NCBI RefSeq assembly: GCF_036345255.1
Contig: NZ_CP107783.1
Span: 4,389,501 to 4,453,500 of the forward strand
Length of the DNA stretch: 64,000 nt
From: Streptomyces sp. NBC_00569
Lineage (GTDB): Bacteria > Actinomycetota > Actinomycetes > Streptomycetales > Streptomycetaceae
Direction of reading: 5' to 3'
The position numbers were made by a program, and so were the translations under genes. The notes under the pieces are model-generated. The model ran no database searches. It saw only the letters and a list, made by a program, of their open reading frames with translations, and was not told the DNA's origin. This document shows, piece after piece, positions 9,175-18,491 of this stretch; within the stretch, counting starts at the first letter, position 1; each line of letters opens with the position of its first letter.

Positions 9175-10032
9175 GTGCTTCTTGGAATGCTTTGCGCGCT
9201 CGGGGCGGCGGTCTGTTTCGGTACGGCTTCCGTGTTGCAGGCGATGGCCGCGCGAGCCGCGGAGCCGGGGACGGGGTCCGGTGTCGACGCCGCGCTGTTG
9301 CTACGGGCGCTGCGGCAGTGGCGTTATGTCGCCGGGCTGGGGCTCGACCTGCTCGGGTTCGTGTTGCAGGTCGTGGCGCTGCGGTCCATTCCGATCTACG
9401 CCGTCGGGGCGGCGCTCGCCGCGAGTCTGGCGGTGACGGCGGTGGTCTCCACGCGGCTGCTGGACGTACGGCTGAGCGGCGTCGAGTGGGGCGCTGTCGG
9501 GCTGGTGGTGGCGGGGCTCGCAATGTTGGGGCTGGCGTCCGGGACGGAGGGAGAGGAGACCGGTTCGGTCACGTTGCGGTACGCGATGCTGGGGACGGCG
9601 CTCGGGGTGCTGTTGATCGGGGCGGTGGCCGGGCGGCTGCCGGGGCGGGGCCGGGCGCTCGCGCTGGGGCTCGGCTCGGGGTTCGGGTTCGGGGTGGTGG
9701 AGGTGTCGGTACGGCTCATCGACGACGTGTCGCCCGGCGCGCTGCTGAGCAATCCGGCGACGTACGCACTGCTGCTCGGTGGGGGTGCGGCGTTTCTGCT
9801 GCTGACCTCGGCGTTGCAGAAGGGGTCGGTCACCACGGCCACGGCGGGGATGGTCGTGGGCGAGACGGTGTGGCCGGCGCTGGTCGGGGTGATCTGGCTC
9901 GGGGATCGCACGCGCGAGGGGCTGGGCTGGCTGGCGGTTCTCGGATTCGTGGTGGCCGTGGCGGGGGCGTTGGCGTTGGCGCGCTTCGGGGAGGCACCGG
10001 TGGAGGACGCGTCCGCACCGGCCCGGGTCTGA
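9175..10032 (+). CDS. DMT-superfamily (EamA-like) integral membrane transporter
   Basis: The 285 residues form about nine to ten hydrophobic helices with short loops, from MLLGMLCALGAAVCFGTASVLQ at the N-terminus to WLAVLGFVVAVAGALALARF at the end. The two-halved layout with small-residue-rich helices fits drug/metabolite transporter-like proteins. The substrate cannot be told from sequence. The GTG at 9175 follows a -10 element directly, so the gene is probably leaderless. It is convergent with the MocR-type regulator. Confidence 0.75.
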   Translation: MLLGMLCALGAAVCFGTASVLQAMAARAAEPGTGSGVDAALLLRALRQWRYVAGLGLDLLGFVLQVVALRSIPIYAVGAALAASLAVTAVVSTRLLDVRLSGVEWGAVGLVVAGLAMLGLASGTEGEETGSVTLRYAMLGTALGVLLIGAVAGRLPGRGRALALGLGSGFGFGVVEVSVRLIDDVSPGALLSNPATYALLLGGGAAFLLLTSALQKGSVTTATAGMVVGETVWPALVGVIWLGDRTREGLGWLAVLGFVVAVAGALALARFGEAPVEDASAPARV

Positions 10033-10105
10033 CCCGAACCTTGGCCGCGCCGGACGTTGGCCGCCCCGACCCGACCCGAGACGCCTGCCGCCCGATGCCG
10101 GTCCC

Positions 10106-11530
10106 TTATGGCAGCGCCCGGCACAAGGCCTCCAGCGCGCTTGTCCAGGCGTGGTCCGGTGGGGTTCCGTAGCCGACCACCAGGGCGTCCAAGGGTGGTT
10201 CGGTGGTGGCCGCGTCGTGGCGGAAGCTGGAGAGGCCGGAGACTCCCAGTCGCTGCCAGGCGGCGGCGCGGACCACGGACTGTTCGGTGCCGGGCGGGAG
10301 TTGGAGGACGGCGTGCAGGCCGGCGGCGATTCCGGTGGCGCGGACGTCGGGGGCGCGTTCGGCGAGGGCGGCGACAAGCTGGTCGCGGCGGCGGCGGTAG
10401 CGCAGGCGGGCACCGCGGACATGGCGGTCGTAGGCGCCCGAGTCGATGAACTCCGCGAGGGTCAGCTGGCCGAGGACGCCGCACGACCAGTCGGCGGCGC
10501 CCTTCGCCTCGATCACCTCCCCGATGACGGAGGGCGGCAGCACCAGCCAGCCGAGGCGCAGGCCGGGTGCGAGGGATTTGCTGGCCGTGCCGAAGTAGAC
10601 GACGCGGTCGGGGTCGAGTCCCTGGAGGGCGCCGACAGGCTGACGGTCGTAGCGGAACTCGCCGTCGTAGTCGTCCTCCAGGATCAGTCCGCCGGTGCGG
10701 CGGGCCCAGTCGACGACGGCGGTGCGGCGGTCGGGGTGCAGGGCCCCGCCCATCGGGAACTGGTGGGCGGGGGTCAGGAGCGCGGCGCCCACATCCGGTT
10801 CGCCGGTCGCCAACTCATCGGTGCGGGTGCCGAGTTGATCGAGGGGAAGGGGGTGGGTGCGCAGGCCGGACCGCGTCAGGACGTCCCAGTGGACGTCGAG
10901 CCCGTACGTCTCCACGGCGACGTCGCGCACGCCCCTGTTGCGCAGCACCTCGCCGAGCAGCATCAGGCCGTGGACGAAGCCGGAGCAGATGACGATGCGG
11001 TCCGGGTCGGCGTGGACGCCTCGGGCGCGGGCGAGGTAGCCGGCGAGTGCGGTGCGCAGTTCGATGCGGCCGCGGGGATCGCCGTAACCGAGAGCGTCGT
11101 TCGGGGCGGCGTTGAGGGCACGGCGCGAGGCCTTGAGCCATTCGGCGCGGGGGAACGAGGAGAGGTCGGGGGTGCCGGGGTGCAGGTCGTGGCGGAGGCC
11201 GGCCGGAGCGCGCCGCCCGCGGGTCGAGGCCGGCCGGGGCGCCTCGACCGGTCGCTCCGCGACGCGCGTCCCCGAGCCCTGGCGCGCGGTGAGCCAGCCC
11301 TCGGCGACGAGGTCGGCGTAGGCATCGGCGACCGTGTTGCGGGCGATGCCCAGATCGGCGGCGAGTGTGCGGGACGAAGGGAGGCGGACACCGGGGGCGA
11401 GACGTCCGCCGCGTACGGCGTCACGGAGCGCGTCGGTGAGGCCTTTGCGCAGGCCGGAGCCGGTCGGCTCGAGGTGCAGATCGATACCGAGCGCCTGACC
11501 GGAGGGCGAAGTGGCCCAGGATTTCACCAT
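10106..11530 (-). CDS. MocR/PdxR-type GntR regulator with aminotransferase domain
   Basis: The 474-residue protein fuses an N-terminal GntR winged helix (about residues 15-90; GVRLPSSRTLAADLGIARNTVADAY) to a type I aminotransferase fold (from about 115). The PLP lysine motif is VYFGTASKSLAPGLRLGW, and LILEDDYDGEFRYDRQ is the MocR signature. Such proteins sense PLP or an amino-acid-PLP adduct and usually regulate the divergent neighbour. Here that is the AhpD-like pair starting 48 bp away. A TATGGT -10 element eight bases before the ATG indicates a leaderless transcript. Confidence 0.9.
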   Translation of the reverse strand: MVKSWATSPSGQALGIDLHLEPTGSGLRKGLTDALRDAVRGGRLAPGVRLPSSRTLAADLGIARNTVADAYADLVAEGWLTARQGSGTRVAERPVEAPRPASTRGRRAPAGLRHDLHPGTPDLSSFPRAEWLKASRRALNAAPNDALGYGDPRGRIELRTALAGYLARARGVHADPDRIVICSGFVHGLMLLGEVLRNRGVRDVAVETYGLDVHWDVLTRSGLRTHPLPLDQLGTRTDELATGEPDVGAALLTPAHQFPMGGALHPDRRTAVVDWARRTGGLILEDDYDGEFRYDRQPVGALQGLDPDRVVYFGTASKSLAPGLRLGWLVLPPSVIGEVIEAKGAADWSCGVLGQLTLAEFIDSGAYDRHVRGARLRYRRRRDQLVAALAERAPDVRATGIAAGLHAVLQLPPGTEQSVVRAAAWQRLGVSGLSSFRHDAATTEPPLDALVVGYGTPPDHAWTSALEALCRALP

Positions 11531-11577
11531 GGAAATGGACCATACCTGTGGGCTACTCCGCTCGTAGGGTCGATGTC
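11531..11577. promoter_or_regulatory. Divergent leaderless promoters between the MocR gene and its neighbour
   Basis: On the minus strand TATGGT (11544-11539) lies eight bases before the regulator ATG. On the plus strand TAGGGT (11565-11570) lies seven bases before the ATG at 11578. The two -10 boxes are 20 bp apart, so each -35 region overlaps the other promoter. One bound regulator dimer would control both. Confidence 0.6.
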
Positions 11578-12102
11578 ATGACGACGAACGAGAACACCAC
11601 CGACAGCACCGGCCCGGCCACCAAGGAGTACGTCCACGAGCACACGCCCCGGCTGGCCTGGGCCAAGCATGCTCCGGAGGTCTACAAGGCCATGATCCGG
11701 CTCGACGCGGAGGCCCGTAAGGGTGTCGATCCGGTGACGCTGGAACTGGTCAAGATCCGTGCTTCGCAGCTCAACCACTGCGCGTTCTGCCTCGACATGC
11801 ACTCCAAGGACGCGCTCGCCGCGGGCGAGAGCGTGGAGCGGATCATCCAGCTCGGCGCGTGGGAGGAGTCCCAGCACTTCTACACGCCCAGGGAGATCGC
11901 GGCGATCGAGCTGACCGAGGCGATCACCGTGCTCACGGACGGGTTCGTGCCGGACGAGACGTACGAGAAGGCGGCGAAGCTGTACGACGAGAAGGAGCTG
12001 ACGCAGCTGATCGCCGCGATCACGGTGATCAACGCGTGGAACCGGTTCGGTGTGTCGACGCGGATGGTGCCCGGTCACTACACCGCGGGCGACTTCAAGT
12101 GA
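11578..12102 (+). CDS. Carboxymuconolactone decarboxylase (AhpD-like) family protein, copy 1
   Basis: The 174-residue protein belongs to the CMD/AhpD superfamily. The redox motif is CAFCLDMH near residues 66-73 within KIRASQLNHCAFCLDMHSKDAL. A C-terminal INAWNRFGVSTRM stretch recurs in its neighbour. Family members act as alkylhydroperoxidases or have unknown thiol chemistry. It starts at ATG 11578, leaderless. It overlaps copy 2 in the GTGA arrangement and is divergent from the MocR-type regulator, its likely controller. Confidence 0.88.
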   Translation: MTTNENTTDSTGPATKEYVHEHTPRLAWAKHAPEVYKAMIRLDAEARKGVDPVTLELVKIRASQLNHCAFCLDMHSKDALAAGESVERIIQLGAWEESQHFYTPREIAAIELTEAITVLTDGFVPDETYEKAAKLYDEKELTQLIAAITVINAWNRFGVSTRMVPGHYTAGDFK

Positions 12103-12548
12103 CAGCCCGTACGACGTACCTGGACGCCGGTGTGCGCGACGCGATGATCGCGCTTGGCGCCGCCGCGAAGAAGGGGCTCGGCGACCCGGTTCTCGCCGAG
12201 CTGGTGATGATCCGGGCGTCGCAGCTCAACGAGTGCGCGTTCTGCCTGGACATGCACGTGGACCTCGCCGTCGAGAAGAACGGCGAGAGCGCCAAGCAGA
12301 TCGCGCTGCTCAACGCGTGGGCGGAGGCCCCCGAGCGGTTCACCGAGCGCGAGCGGGCCGCGCTCGCACTCACCGAGGCCGTCACCGTCCTCACCGACGG
12401 CTTCGTGCCGGACGAGACGTATGCGGCGGCGGCCGAGCACTTCGGCGAGGACGAGCTCGCCCATCTCCTCGGCGTGATCACCGTCATCAACAGTTGGAAC
12501 CGGCTCATGGTGAGCCGCCGGATCGCGCCGGGCGGACCGCAGTGGTGA
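12099..12548 (+). CDS. Carboxymuconolactone decarboxylase (AhpD-like) family protein, copy 2
   Basis: The 149-residue paralogue of the preceding protein keeps MIRASQLNECAFCLDMHVDLAV and VTVLTDGFVPDETYAAAAEHF, which match copy 1 closely. It lacks the N-terminal 25 residues of copy 1. The GTG at 12099 overlaps the upstream stop by four bases, implying translational coupling. The two may form a hetero-oligomer, since CMD proteins are oligomeric; this is inference. Confidence 0.87.
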   Translation: MTARTTYLDAGVRDAMIALGAAAKKGLGDPVLAELVMIRASQLNECAFCLDMHVDLAVEKNGESAKQIALLNAWAEAPERFTERERAALALTEAVTVLTDGFVPDETYAAAAEHFGEDELAHLLGVITVINSWNRLMVSRRIAPGGPQW

Positions 12549-12549
12549 C

Positions 12550-12585
12550 GTGCCGGGTGCCCCCGTCAGGAAAGGCACCCGGCAC
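12550..12585. terminator. Bidirectional intrinsic-type hairpin
   Basis: GTGCCGGGTGCC (12550-12561) pairs perfectly with GGCACCCGGCAC (12574-12585). It lies between the convergent AhpD-like and OpuAC genes and probably ends both transcripts. Confidence 0.75.
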
Positions 12586-12608
12586 GCGCGCGAGGAGGAG
12601 GCGTACGG

Positions 12609-13598
12609 CTACTTCGGCAGCCAGGACCGCCACGTCGACTCGTGCTCGTCGATCCACTTCTTCGCCGCCTCGTCCGGCGACAGCTTCTGGTCGGCGATGA
12701 GCAGGGAGACCTCGTTCTGGTCCTCGGTGGTCCACTTGAAGTTCTTCAGGAAGGCCGCCGCCTTGCCGCCCTTCTTCGAGAAGTCCGCGTTGAGGTACTT
12801 CTGGAGCGGCGTCTTCGGATAGGCGCAGGCCACCTTCTTCGGATCGGCGTCACAGCCGTCCTTGTAGGCCGGCAGCTTCACCTCCGTCATCGGCACCTTC
12901 TTGAACAGCCACTGCGGCTGGTACCAGTACGTCAGGAACGGCTTCTTGGCCTTGGCGAACTGCTTGATCTGGGTGATCTGAGCCGCCTCGGAACCGGAGA
13001 ACACGACCTGGTACTTCAGCTTCAGGTTGTTGACCAGCGCCTTGTCGTTGGTGACGTACGACGGGGAGCCGTCGAGGAGCTGGCCCTTGCCGCCGCTCTC
13101 CGCGGTCCGGAGCTGGGACGCGTACTTGTTGAGGTTCTTCCAGTCGGTGACGTCCGGGTGCTGCTTGGCGAAGTACGTGGGGACGAACCAGCCGATGTGT
13201 CCGGTGACGCCGAGGTCGCCGCCGTTCACGATCGTCTTCTTGTCCTTGACGTACCGCTGCTCCTGGTCGGGGTGGCCCCAGTCCTCCATGATCGCGTCGA
13301 CGCGACCCTGGCTGAGCGCGTCCCACGCGGGGACCTCGTCGACCTGGACGGTGTCGACTCGGTAGCCGAGCTCGTGCTTGAGCAGGTACTCGGCCACGGC
13401 GATGTTGGACTGCGCGCCGACCCAGGACTGCACGGACAGGGTCACCGTCTTCGCGCCCTGCGCGTTGGCGTACGGGGAGGACTGCTTGGTCATGTCGGCG
13501 GCACCGCAGCCGGTCGCCACCAACAGGGTGCCCGCGGCCGCGAGCCCCATGGTCGTCCTGCGTGCCCGCACCGGGCGGAAAGATCGAAGTGCTCGCAT
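12609..13598 (-). CDS. Glycine betaine/choline ABC transporter substrate-binding lipoprotein
   Basis: The 329-residue protein starts with a lipoprotein signal (basic RARR, hydrophobic AAAGTLLVATGC, Cys near residue 31). An OpuAC/ProX-type domain follows, with LSVQSWVGAQSNIAVAEYLL near the N-terminus, EDWGHPDQEQRY, and a Trp-rich TYWYQPQWLF stretch of the kind that forms the aromatic cage for trimethylammonium ligands. It is the last gene of the betB-betA-ATPase-permease cluster and lies five bases after the permease stop. ATG 13598 has AAGGGAG about ten bases upstream; a GTG nine bases earlier is less likely. Confidence 0.9.
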   Translation of the reverse strand: MRALRSFRPVRARRTTMGLAAAGTLLVATGCGAADMTKQSSPYANAQGAKTVTLSVQSWVGAQSNIAVAEYLLKHELGYRVDTVQVDEVPAWDALSQGRVDAIMEDWGHPDQEQRYVKDKKTIVNGGDLGVTGHIGWFVPTYFAKQHPDVTDWKNLNKYASQLRTAESGGKGQLLDGSPSYVTNDKALVNNLKLKYQVVFSGSEAAQITQIKQFAKAKKPFLTYWYQPQWLFKKVPMTEVKLPAYKDGCDADPKKVACAYPKTPLQKYLNADFSKKGGKAAAFLKNFKWTTEDQNEVSLLIADQKLSPDEAAKKWIDEHESTWRSWLPK

Positions 13599-13603
13599 CG
13601 CGA

Positions 13604-15577
13604 TCACGCTCCCTTCTTCGCGCGGCGTTCGGTCGGCTGGGTGACCCGGTCGAGCATGAGACCGAGGCACACGATCGCCGCGCCGCCGACGAGCCCGGTC
13701 GCCAGGTCGCCCTGGGCGAGACCGAACACGACCTCGTAGCCGAGCGCGCCACCGCCCACCAGACCGCCGATGATCACGACGGCGAGAACGAGGACGACGC
13801 CCTGGTTCACGGCCAGGAGCAGCGCGGGCCGGGCCAGCGGCAACTGGACCTGGCGCAGTTGCTGCCCGCTCGTCGCGCCCATCGACCGGGCCGACTCCAT
13901 GGCGGCGGCATCGACCTGGCGGAGTCCCTGCGTGGTGATGCGGATGACGGCCGGCAGCGCGTAGACGACGGCGGCGGCGACCGCGGGGGCACGGCCGACG
14001 CCGAACAGCGCGACCACGGGGATCAGATACACGAACTGCGGCATCGTCTGGAAGACGTCGAGCACCGGCCTGAGCAGGCGTTCGATCCGCCCGCTGCGGG
14101 CCGCCGCGATCCCGATCGCGAAGCCGACGACGAGCGTCACGGCGACAGCCGCGAGCACCTGCGACAGCGTGTCGAGCGACGGCTTCCACACACCGAGGAC
14201 ACCGATCGCGGCCATGGCGAGCACGGCCGTCAGGGCAGTGCGCCAGGTGCCGATCAGCCAGGCCAGCGCGGCGACGATGAGGAGCACGGACCACCAGGGC
14301 AGCCACTGCAGCCCGTCGCGCAGCGGGTCGAGGATCCAGGTGGTGAAGTGCCCGGCCCAGTCGGCGGTTCCGCCGATGTAGGGGACACCGGAGTAGAGGT
14401 GGTCGGTCATCCAGTCGACGGCGTTGTTGACCGGGTCCGCGATGTTCACGGTCCAGGCCTCGGGCCAGTCGATCCGGTCCGCGAGACGGGCCACGAGGGC
14501 GACGGCCACCGTGAGAACCGCGGCGACGCCCCAGCCGTACGCGCCGTGCAGGCGGCGGCCGTCGGGCTCGGCGGCGCCGAGCCGCTCCCCCGCCGCGGCC
14601 GTCGTACGGTCCAGGATCACGGCGAGCAGCACGATCGGGATGCCGGCGGCGAGGGCCGCGCCGACGTCCACGGAGGCCAGCGCCTGGTACACGCGGTCGC
14701 CGAGGCCGCCCGCGCCGATCACCGACGCGATGACGGCCATCGAGAGCGCCATCATGATCGTCTGGTTGAGCCCGAGGAGCAGTTGCTTGCGGGCGAGCGG
14801 GAGGCGGGCCGTCAGGAGCCGCTGACGCGCGGTCGCGCCGAGCGAGGCGACGGCCTCCATCACACCGCCGTCGGCGCCGCGCAGGCCGAGCGCCGTCAGA
14901 CGGGCCATCGGCGGGGCCGCGTAGACGACGGTCGCGAGGACGGCGGCGGGGACGCCGATGCCGAACACCAGGACGACCGGCAGCAGATACGCGTATGCGG
15001 GAAAGACCTGCATCGTGTCGAGGACGGGCCGCAGCGCCCGGTACGTGCGGTCGGAGAGTCCGGCCGCGAGTCCCAGGAGCATGCCGAGCACGACCGAGGC
15101 GAGGACCGCGACGATCATCAGCGCGAGGGTCTGCATGGTCGGCACCCACATGCCGAACCAGCCGCACACGAGGATCGCGACGACGGCGGACGCCGCGAGC
15201 TTCAGGCCCGCGACCCGCCAGGCGATGAGCCCGGCCGCGGCAGTGACGCCGGCCCAGCCGGCGGCGAGGAGCACCAGGTAGACGCCGCGCACGCTCACGA
15301 CGACGGCGTTGCTGATGTGGCCGAAGAAGTAGAGGAACAGCGGGTGGCTGTCCCGGTTGTCGATGATCCAGTCACTGGTCTTGCCCAGCGGTCCGGTCAG
15401 ATCGACGGTGAGCGCGTGCGGCCAGCTGCCGCTCGCCCACTTGGCGTTCACGATCGGTACGAGTACGGCCGCGACGACGGCGAGCAACAGGAGCTTGCCG
15501 AGGACCCGGTTGCGCAGGAGCGCGCCGAAGCGCGGGGTGTCCGCCGCGGGGGCGGTGGCGGTACTGGCGGCAGCCAT
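13604..15577 (-). CDS. Fused double-domain betaine/choline ABC permease
   Basis: The 657-residue protein contains two ProW/OpuAB-type permease domains in one chain. The first spans roughly residues 130-320 (GMLLGLAAGLSDRTYRALRPVLDTMQVFPAYAYLLP and the EAVASLGATARQRLL EAA loop). The second spans roughly 450-645 (RIERLLRPVLDVFQTMPQFVYLIP and ESARSMGATSGQQLRQVQLPLARP). Each domain has its own EAA-like loop, so a single chain can serve as the membrane dimer. Its start codon overlaps the ATPase stop as TGATG, showing coupling. Confidence 0.9.
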   Translation of the reverse strand: MAAASTATAPAADTPRFGALLRNRVLGKLLLLAVVAAVLVPIVNAKWASGSWPHALTVDLTGPLGKTSDWIIDNRDSHPLFLYFFGHISNAVVVSVRGVYLVLLAAGWAGVTAAAGLIAWRVAGLKLAASAVVAILVCGWFGMWVPTMQTLALMIVAVLASVVLGMLLGLAAGLSDRTYRALRPVLDTMQVFPAYAYLLPVVLVFGIGVPAAVLATVVYAAPPMARLTALGLRGADGGVMEAVASLGATARQRLLTARLPLARKQLLLGLNQTIMMALSMAVIASVIGAGGLGDRVYQALASVDVGAALAAGIPIVLLAVILDRTTAAAGERLGAAEPDGRRLHGAYGWGVAAVLTVAVALVARLADRIDWPEAWTVNIADPVNNAVDWMTDHLYSGVPYIGGTADWAGHFTTWILDPLRDGLQWLPWWSVLLIVAALAWLIGTWRTALTAVLAMAAIGVLGVWKPSLDTLSQVLAAVAVTLVVGFAIGIAAARSGRIERLLRPVLDVFQTMPQFVYLIPVVALFGVGRAPAVAAAVVYALPAVIRITTQGLRQVDAAAMESARSMGATSGQQLRQVQLPLARPALLLAVNQGVVLVLAVVIIGGLVGGGALGYEVVFGLAQGDLATGLVGGAAIVCLGLMLDRVTQPTERRAKKGA

Positions 15578-16851
15578 CAGGCGACCTCCTCGCCCGGCGG
15601 CGTGACGGGCGCGGGCGCTTCGGCGCCGGCGTCGGCTTCGGCGCCTGCCACAGCCGAACCGGAACCCGAAGCCTCGGCCCCGGCCGAACCGGAAGCGTCA
15701 GCCCCGGCCGACCCGGAACCCGAACCGGAAGCGTCAGCCCCGGCCACGTCCGCCCCTCCGGAGAACCCCTCCCCCGAGGACACGTCCGTCCCCGCCACCA
15801 CACCCAGCAGCCGCGCATGGTCCACGACGCCCAGGCAGCGACCCTCGTCCATGACCCGCACCGCGAACCCGGTCCTGGCGACCGCCTCGATCGCCTCCGA
15901 CACGGTCGCGCCGGGCGCGACGGCCGGTCCGCGGCCCTTTTCGTCGGCGTCGGCGGGCCGCATCGCGCGGCGCACCGTCATGACCTGCTCGCGCGGCACG
16001 TCCCGGACGAACTCGCGTACGTAGTCGTCGGCGGGCGAGCCCACGATCTCCTCGGGCGTACCCAGCTGCACGATCCGGCCGTCGCGCATCAGCGCGATCC
16101 GGTCGCCGAGCCGCAGCGCCTCGCTGAGGTCGTGCGTGATGAAGACCATGGTCCGGCCCTCCTCGCGGTGGAGCCGGATGACCTCCTCCTGCATGTCACG
16201 GCGGATCAGCGGGTCGAGGGCGCTGAACGGCTCGTCGAACAGCAGCACTTCGGGATCGACCGCGAGGGCGCGCGCGAGCCCGACACGCTGCTGCTGACCG
16301 CCGGACAGCTGCCCGGGTCGCCGCTGCTCAAGGCCGTCGAGGCCGACCTTCGCGACGACCTCCGCCGCCTTGGCCCGCCGCTCGGCGCGGCCCACGCCCT
16401 GGATCTCCAGGCCGTACGCGACGTTGTCGAGCACGGTGCGATGCGGAAGGAGCCCGAAGTGCTGGAAGACCATCGCGGCGCGGTGCCGGCGCAGTTCGCG
16501 CAGGCGCCCCTTGTCCATGCCGAGGACGTCCTCGCCGTCGATGGATATGCCGCCGGAGGTCGGCTCGATGAGCCGGGTCAGGCAGCGTACGAGGGTGGAC
16601 TTGCCGGAGCCGGAGAGGCCCATGACGACGAAGACCTCGCCCTTGCGCACGTCGAAGCTGACGTCGCGGACCGCGGCGGTGCACCCGGTGCGGGCGCGCA
16701 GCTCGGCGGCGCTCAGGGCGGCCAGCTCCGCGTCACCCGGCACCCGGTCGGCCTTCGGTCCGAAGACCTTCCACAGGTTGTTCACGGAGAACACCGGCGA
16801 TCCCGCCTGCGCGTCCGTCACCTCAGCGTTCGCCATCGTGTTCGTACTCAT
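15577..16851 (-). CDS. Glycine betaine/choline ABC transporter ATP-binding protein with low-complexity tail
   Basis: The product is a ProV/OpuAA-type ATPase. Walker A is GLSGSGKST, signature [15 protein letters not shown], Walker [13 protein letters not shown] and H-loop [13 protein letters not shown]-like regulatory segment follows from about residue 275 ([28 protein letters not shown]). The last 70 residues are an unusual Gly/Ser/Ala/Asp/Glu-rich tail. Start ATG 16851 overlaps the stop of betA (TGATG); a GTG three bases upstream is also possible. It energises import of betaine or choline with the following two genes. Confidence 0.9.
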   Translation of the reverse strand: MSTNTMANAEVTDAQAGSPVFSVNNLWKVFGPKADRVPGDAELAALSAAELRARTGCTAAVRDVSFDVRKGEVFVVMGLSGSGKSTLVRCLTRLIEPTSGGISIDGEDVLGMDKGRLRELRRHRAAMVFQHFGLLPHRTVLDNVAYGLEIQGVGRAERRAKAAEVVAKVGLDGLEQRRPGQLSGGQQQRVGLARALAVDPEVLLFDEPFSALDPLIRRDMQEEVIRLHREEGRTMVFITHDLSEALRLGDRIALMRDGRIVQLGTPEEIVGSPADDYVREFVRDVPREQVMTVRRAMRPADADEKGRGPAVAPGATVSEAIEAVARTGFAVRVMDEGRCLGVVDHARLLGVVAGTDVSSGEGFSGGADVAGADASGSGSGSAGADASGSAGAEASGSGSAVAGAEADAGAEAPAPVTPPGEEVA

Positions 16852-18389
16852 CACGCATCACCACCCAGCAACTCGGCACACTTCTCCCCGACCATGAGCA
16901 CCCCGATCATCGGGTTCACCGCCGGCATCGTCGGGAAGACGGACGCGTCGGCAATGCGGATCGCCTCAAGACCCCGGATCCTCAACTCCGGGTCCACAAC
17001 GGCGAGTTCATCATTCTTCGCGCCCATACGACAGGTCCCGGCGGGGTGGTAGACGGTGTGCGCGACCTTGCGCGCGTACTCGCCGAGCTCCTCGTCGTCC
17101 ACGACGTCGGGCCCGGGGCACACCTCCCGCTTGAGCCAGCCGGCGAGCGGCTCGGTCTTCGCGATCTCCCGCGCGATCTTGATGCCGTCGACCAGCGTGC
17201 GGCCGTCGTAGTCGTCCTCGTCCGTGAAGTAACGGAAGTCGAGGGCGGGCTTCTCCTCCGGGTCCGCGCTGGTCAGGTAGAGGCGGCCGCGGCTGCGCGG
17301 CTTGGGGATGTTCGGCGTCATCGACACCCCGTGCTCCGGCCTGACATAGCCGAGGCGCTCCGGGTTGTCGGTGAACGGGATTTGGTAGAAGTGGAACATC
17401 AGGTCCGGCCCGCTCGCCTCCGGATCACGCTGCACGAAGAGGCCCGCGTCGCTGTCCATCGCGGAGTTGTCGGGGATCGGCCCGTTCGTCTCCCACACGA
17501 TCACGGACTCAGGGTGGTCGAGCAGGTTCTCGCCGACGCCCGGCAGATCGTGCAGGACCGGGATGCCGAGCTTCTCCAGGTCGGCCTTCGGCCCGATGCC
17601 GGAGTGCATGAGCAGCCGCGGCGTGTCGACGGCGCCGGCGCACACGACGACCTCGTGCCGCGCCTCGACGAGCAGTTCCTCGCCGTCCTTCGTCCGCACG
17701 TGGACGCCCCGCGCCCGCGTGCCGTCCATCTCCAGCCGGTACGCCCAGGTCTCGAGGAGGAGCGTCAGGTTGGGCCGGTCACCGGCCTCCATGTGCGGGT
17801 GCAGATAGGCGACGGAGGCGCTGGAGCGCTTGTTGTTCTCCGGGTGGTACGCGAGGTCGAAGAAGCCGACGCCGTCCTTGAACGGCGCCTTGTTGAAGCC
17901 GTCCACGCGCGGCACGCCCGTGGCACTCTGCGCGGCGTCGACGAAGTCGCGGGCGATCGCGTTCCGGTCCTTCTCGTCGACCGCCACGATGTTGTTGCGC
18001 AGCTTGCCGAAGTACGGGTCCATCGCCTTGTGGTCCCAGCCCTCGGCACCGGCCGCGGCCCACTCGTCCCAGTCGCCGGGCAGCGGCTTGAACGAGATGA
18101 GCGTGTTGTGCGACGAGCAGCCGCCGAGCACCTTGGCGCGGCTGTGCAGGATGTGCGAGTTGCCGCGCGGCTGCTCGGTGGTGGTGTAGCCGTAGTCGAG
18201 GTCGCCCCCGAGGAGGCCGAGCCAGCGGCGCAGGGTCAGGACGTCGTCGCGGTCGATGTCGCTCGGGCCGCCCTCGATGACGGCGACGGTGACGTCGGGG
18301 TTCTGGGTCAGCCGGGACGCTATGACGGATCCGGCGGTGCCGCCGCCGACGACGACGTAGTCGTAGGTGTTCACGGACTTCTCAGGCAT
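16851..18389 (-). CDS. betA: GMC oxidoreductase, probable choline dehydrogenase
   Basis: The 512-residue flavoprotein has the GMC fold. The dinucleotide-binding motif is [19 protein letters not shown], with the first GMC signature around [12 protein letters not shown]. The active-site region is [11 protein letters not shown] with its catalytic His, and the C-terminus is [27 protein letters not shown]. The context of a betaine aldehyde dehydrogenase upstream and a betaine/choline importer downstream points to oxidation of choline to betaine aldehyde. GMC substrate specificity is not readable from sequence alone, so betA rests on the neighbours. Confidence 0.85.
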   Translation of the reverse strand: MPEKSVNTYDYVVVGGGTAGSVIASRLTQNPDVTVAVIEGGPSDIDRDDVLTLRRWLGLLGGDLDYGYTTTEQPRGNSHILHSRAKVLGGCSSHNTLISFKPLPGDWDEWAAAGAEGWDHKAMDPYFGKLRNNIVAVDEKDRNAIARDFVDAAQSATGVPRVDGFNKAPFKDGVGFFDLAYHPENNKRSSASVAYLHPHMEAGDRPNLTLLLETWAYRLEMDGTRARGVHVRTKDGEELLVEARHEVVVCAGAVDTPRLLMHSGIGPKADLEKLGIPVLHDLPGVGENLLDHPESVIVWETNGPIPDNSAMDSDAGLFVQRDPEASGPDLMFHFYQIPFTDNPERLGYVRPEHGVSMTPNIPKPRSRGRLYLTSADPEEKPALDFRYFTDEDDYDGRTLVDGIKIAREIAKTEPLAGWLKREVCPGPDVVDDEELGEYARKVAHTVYHPAGTCRMGAKNDELAVVDPELRIRGLEAIRIADASVFPTMPAVNPMIGVLMVGEKCAELLGGDA

Positions 18390-18491
18390 GCGTCAACTCC
18401 AAGGTTCTGCGCGTAATGGGCAGTGCGAAGTGCGATCGGCCGGCCCAGCGCGAAAGAAACGGGTGGTCAGCCCGGTGCGAAGGGTGGGTGA

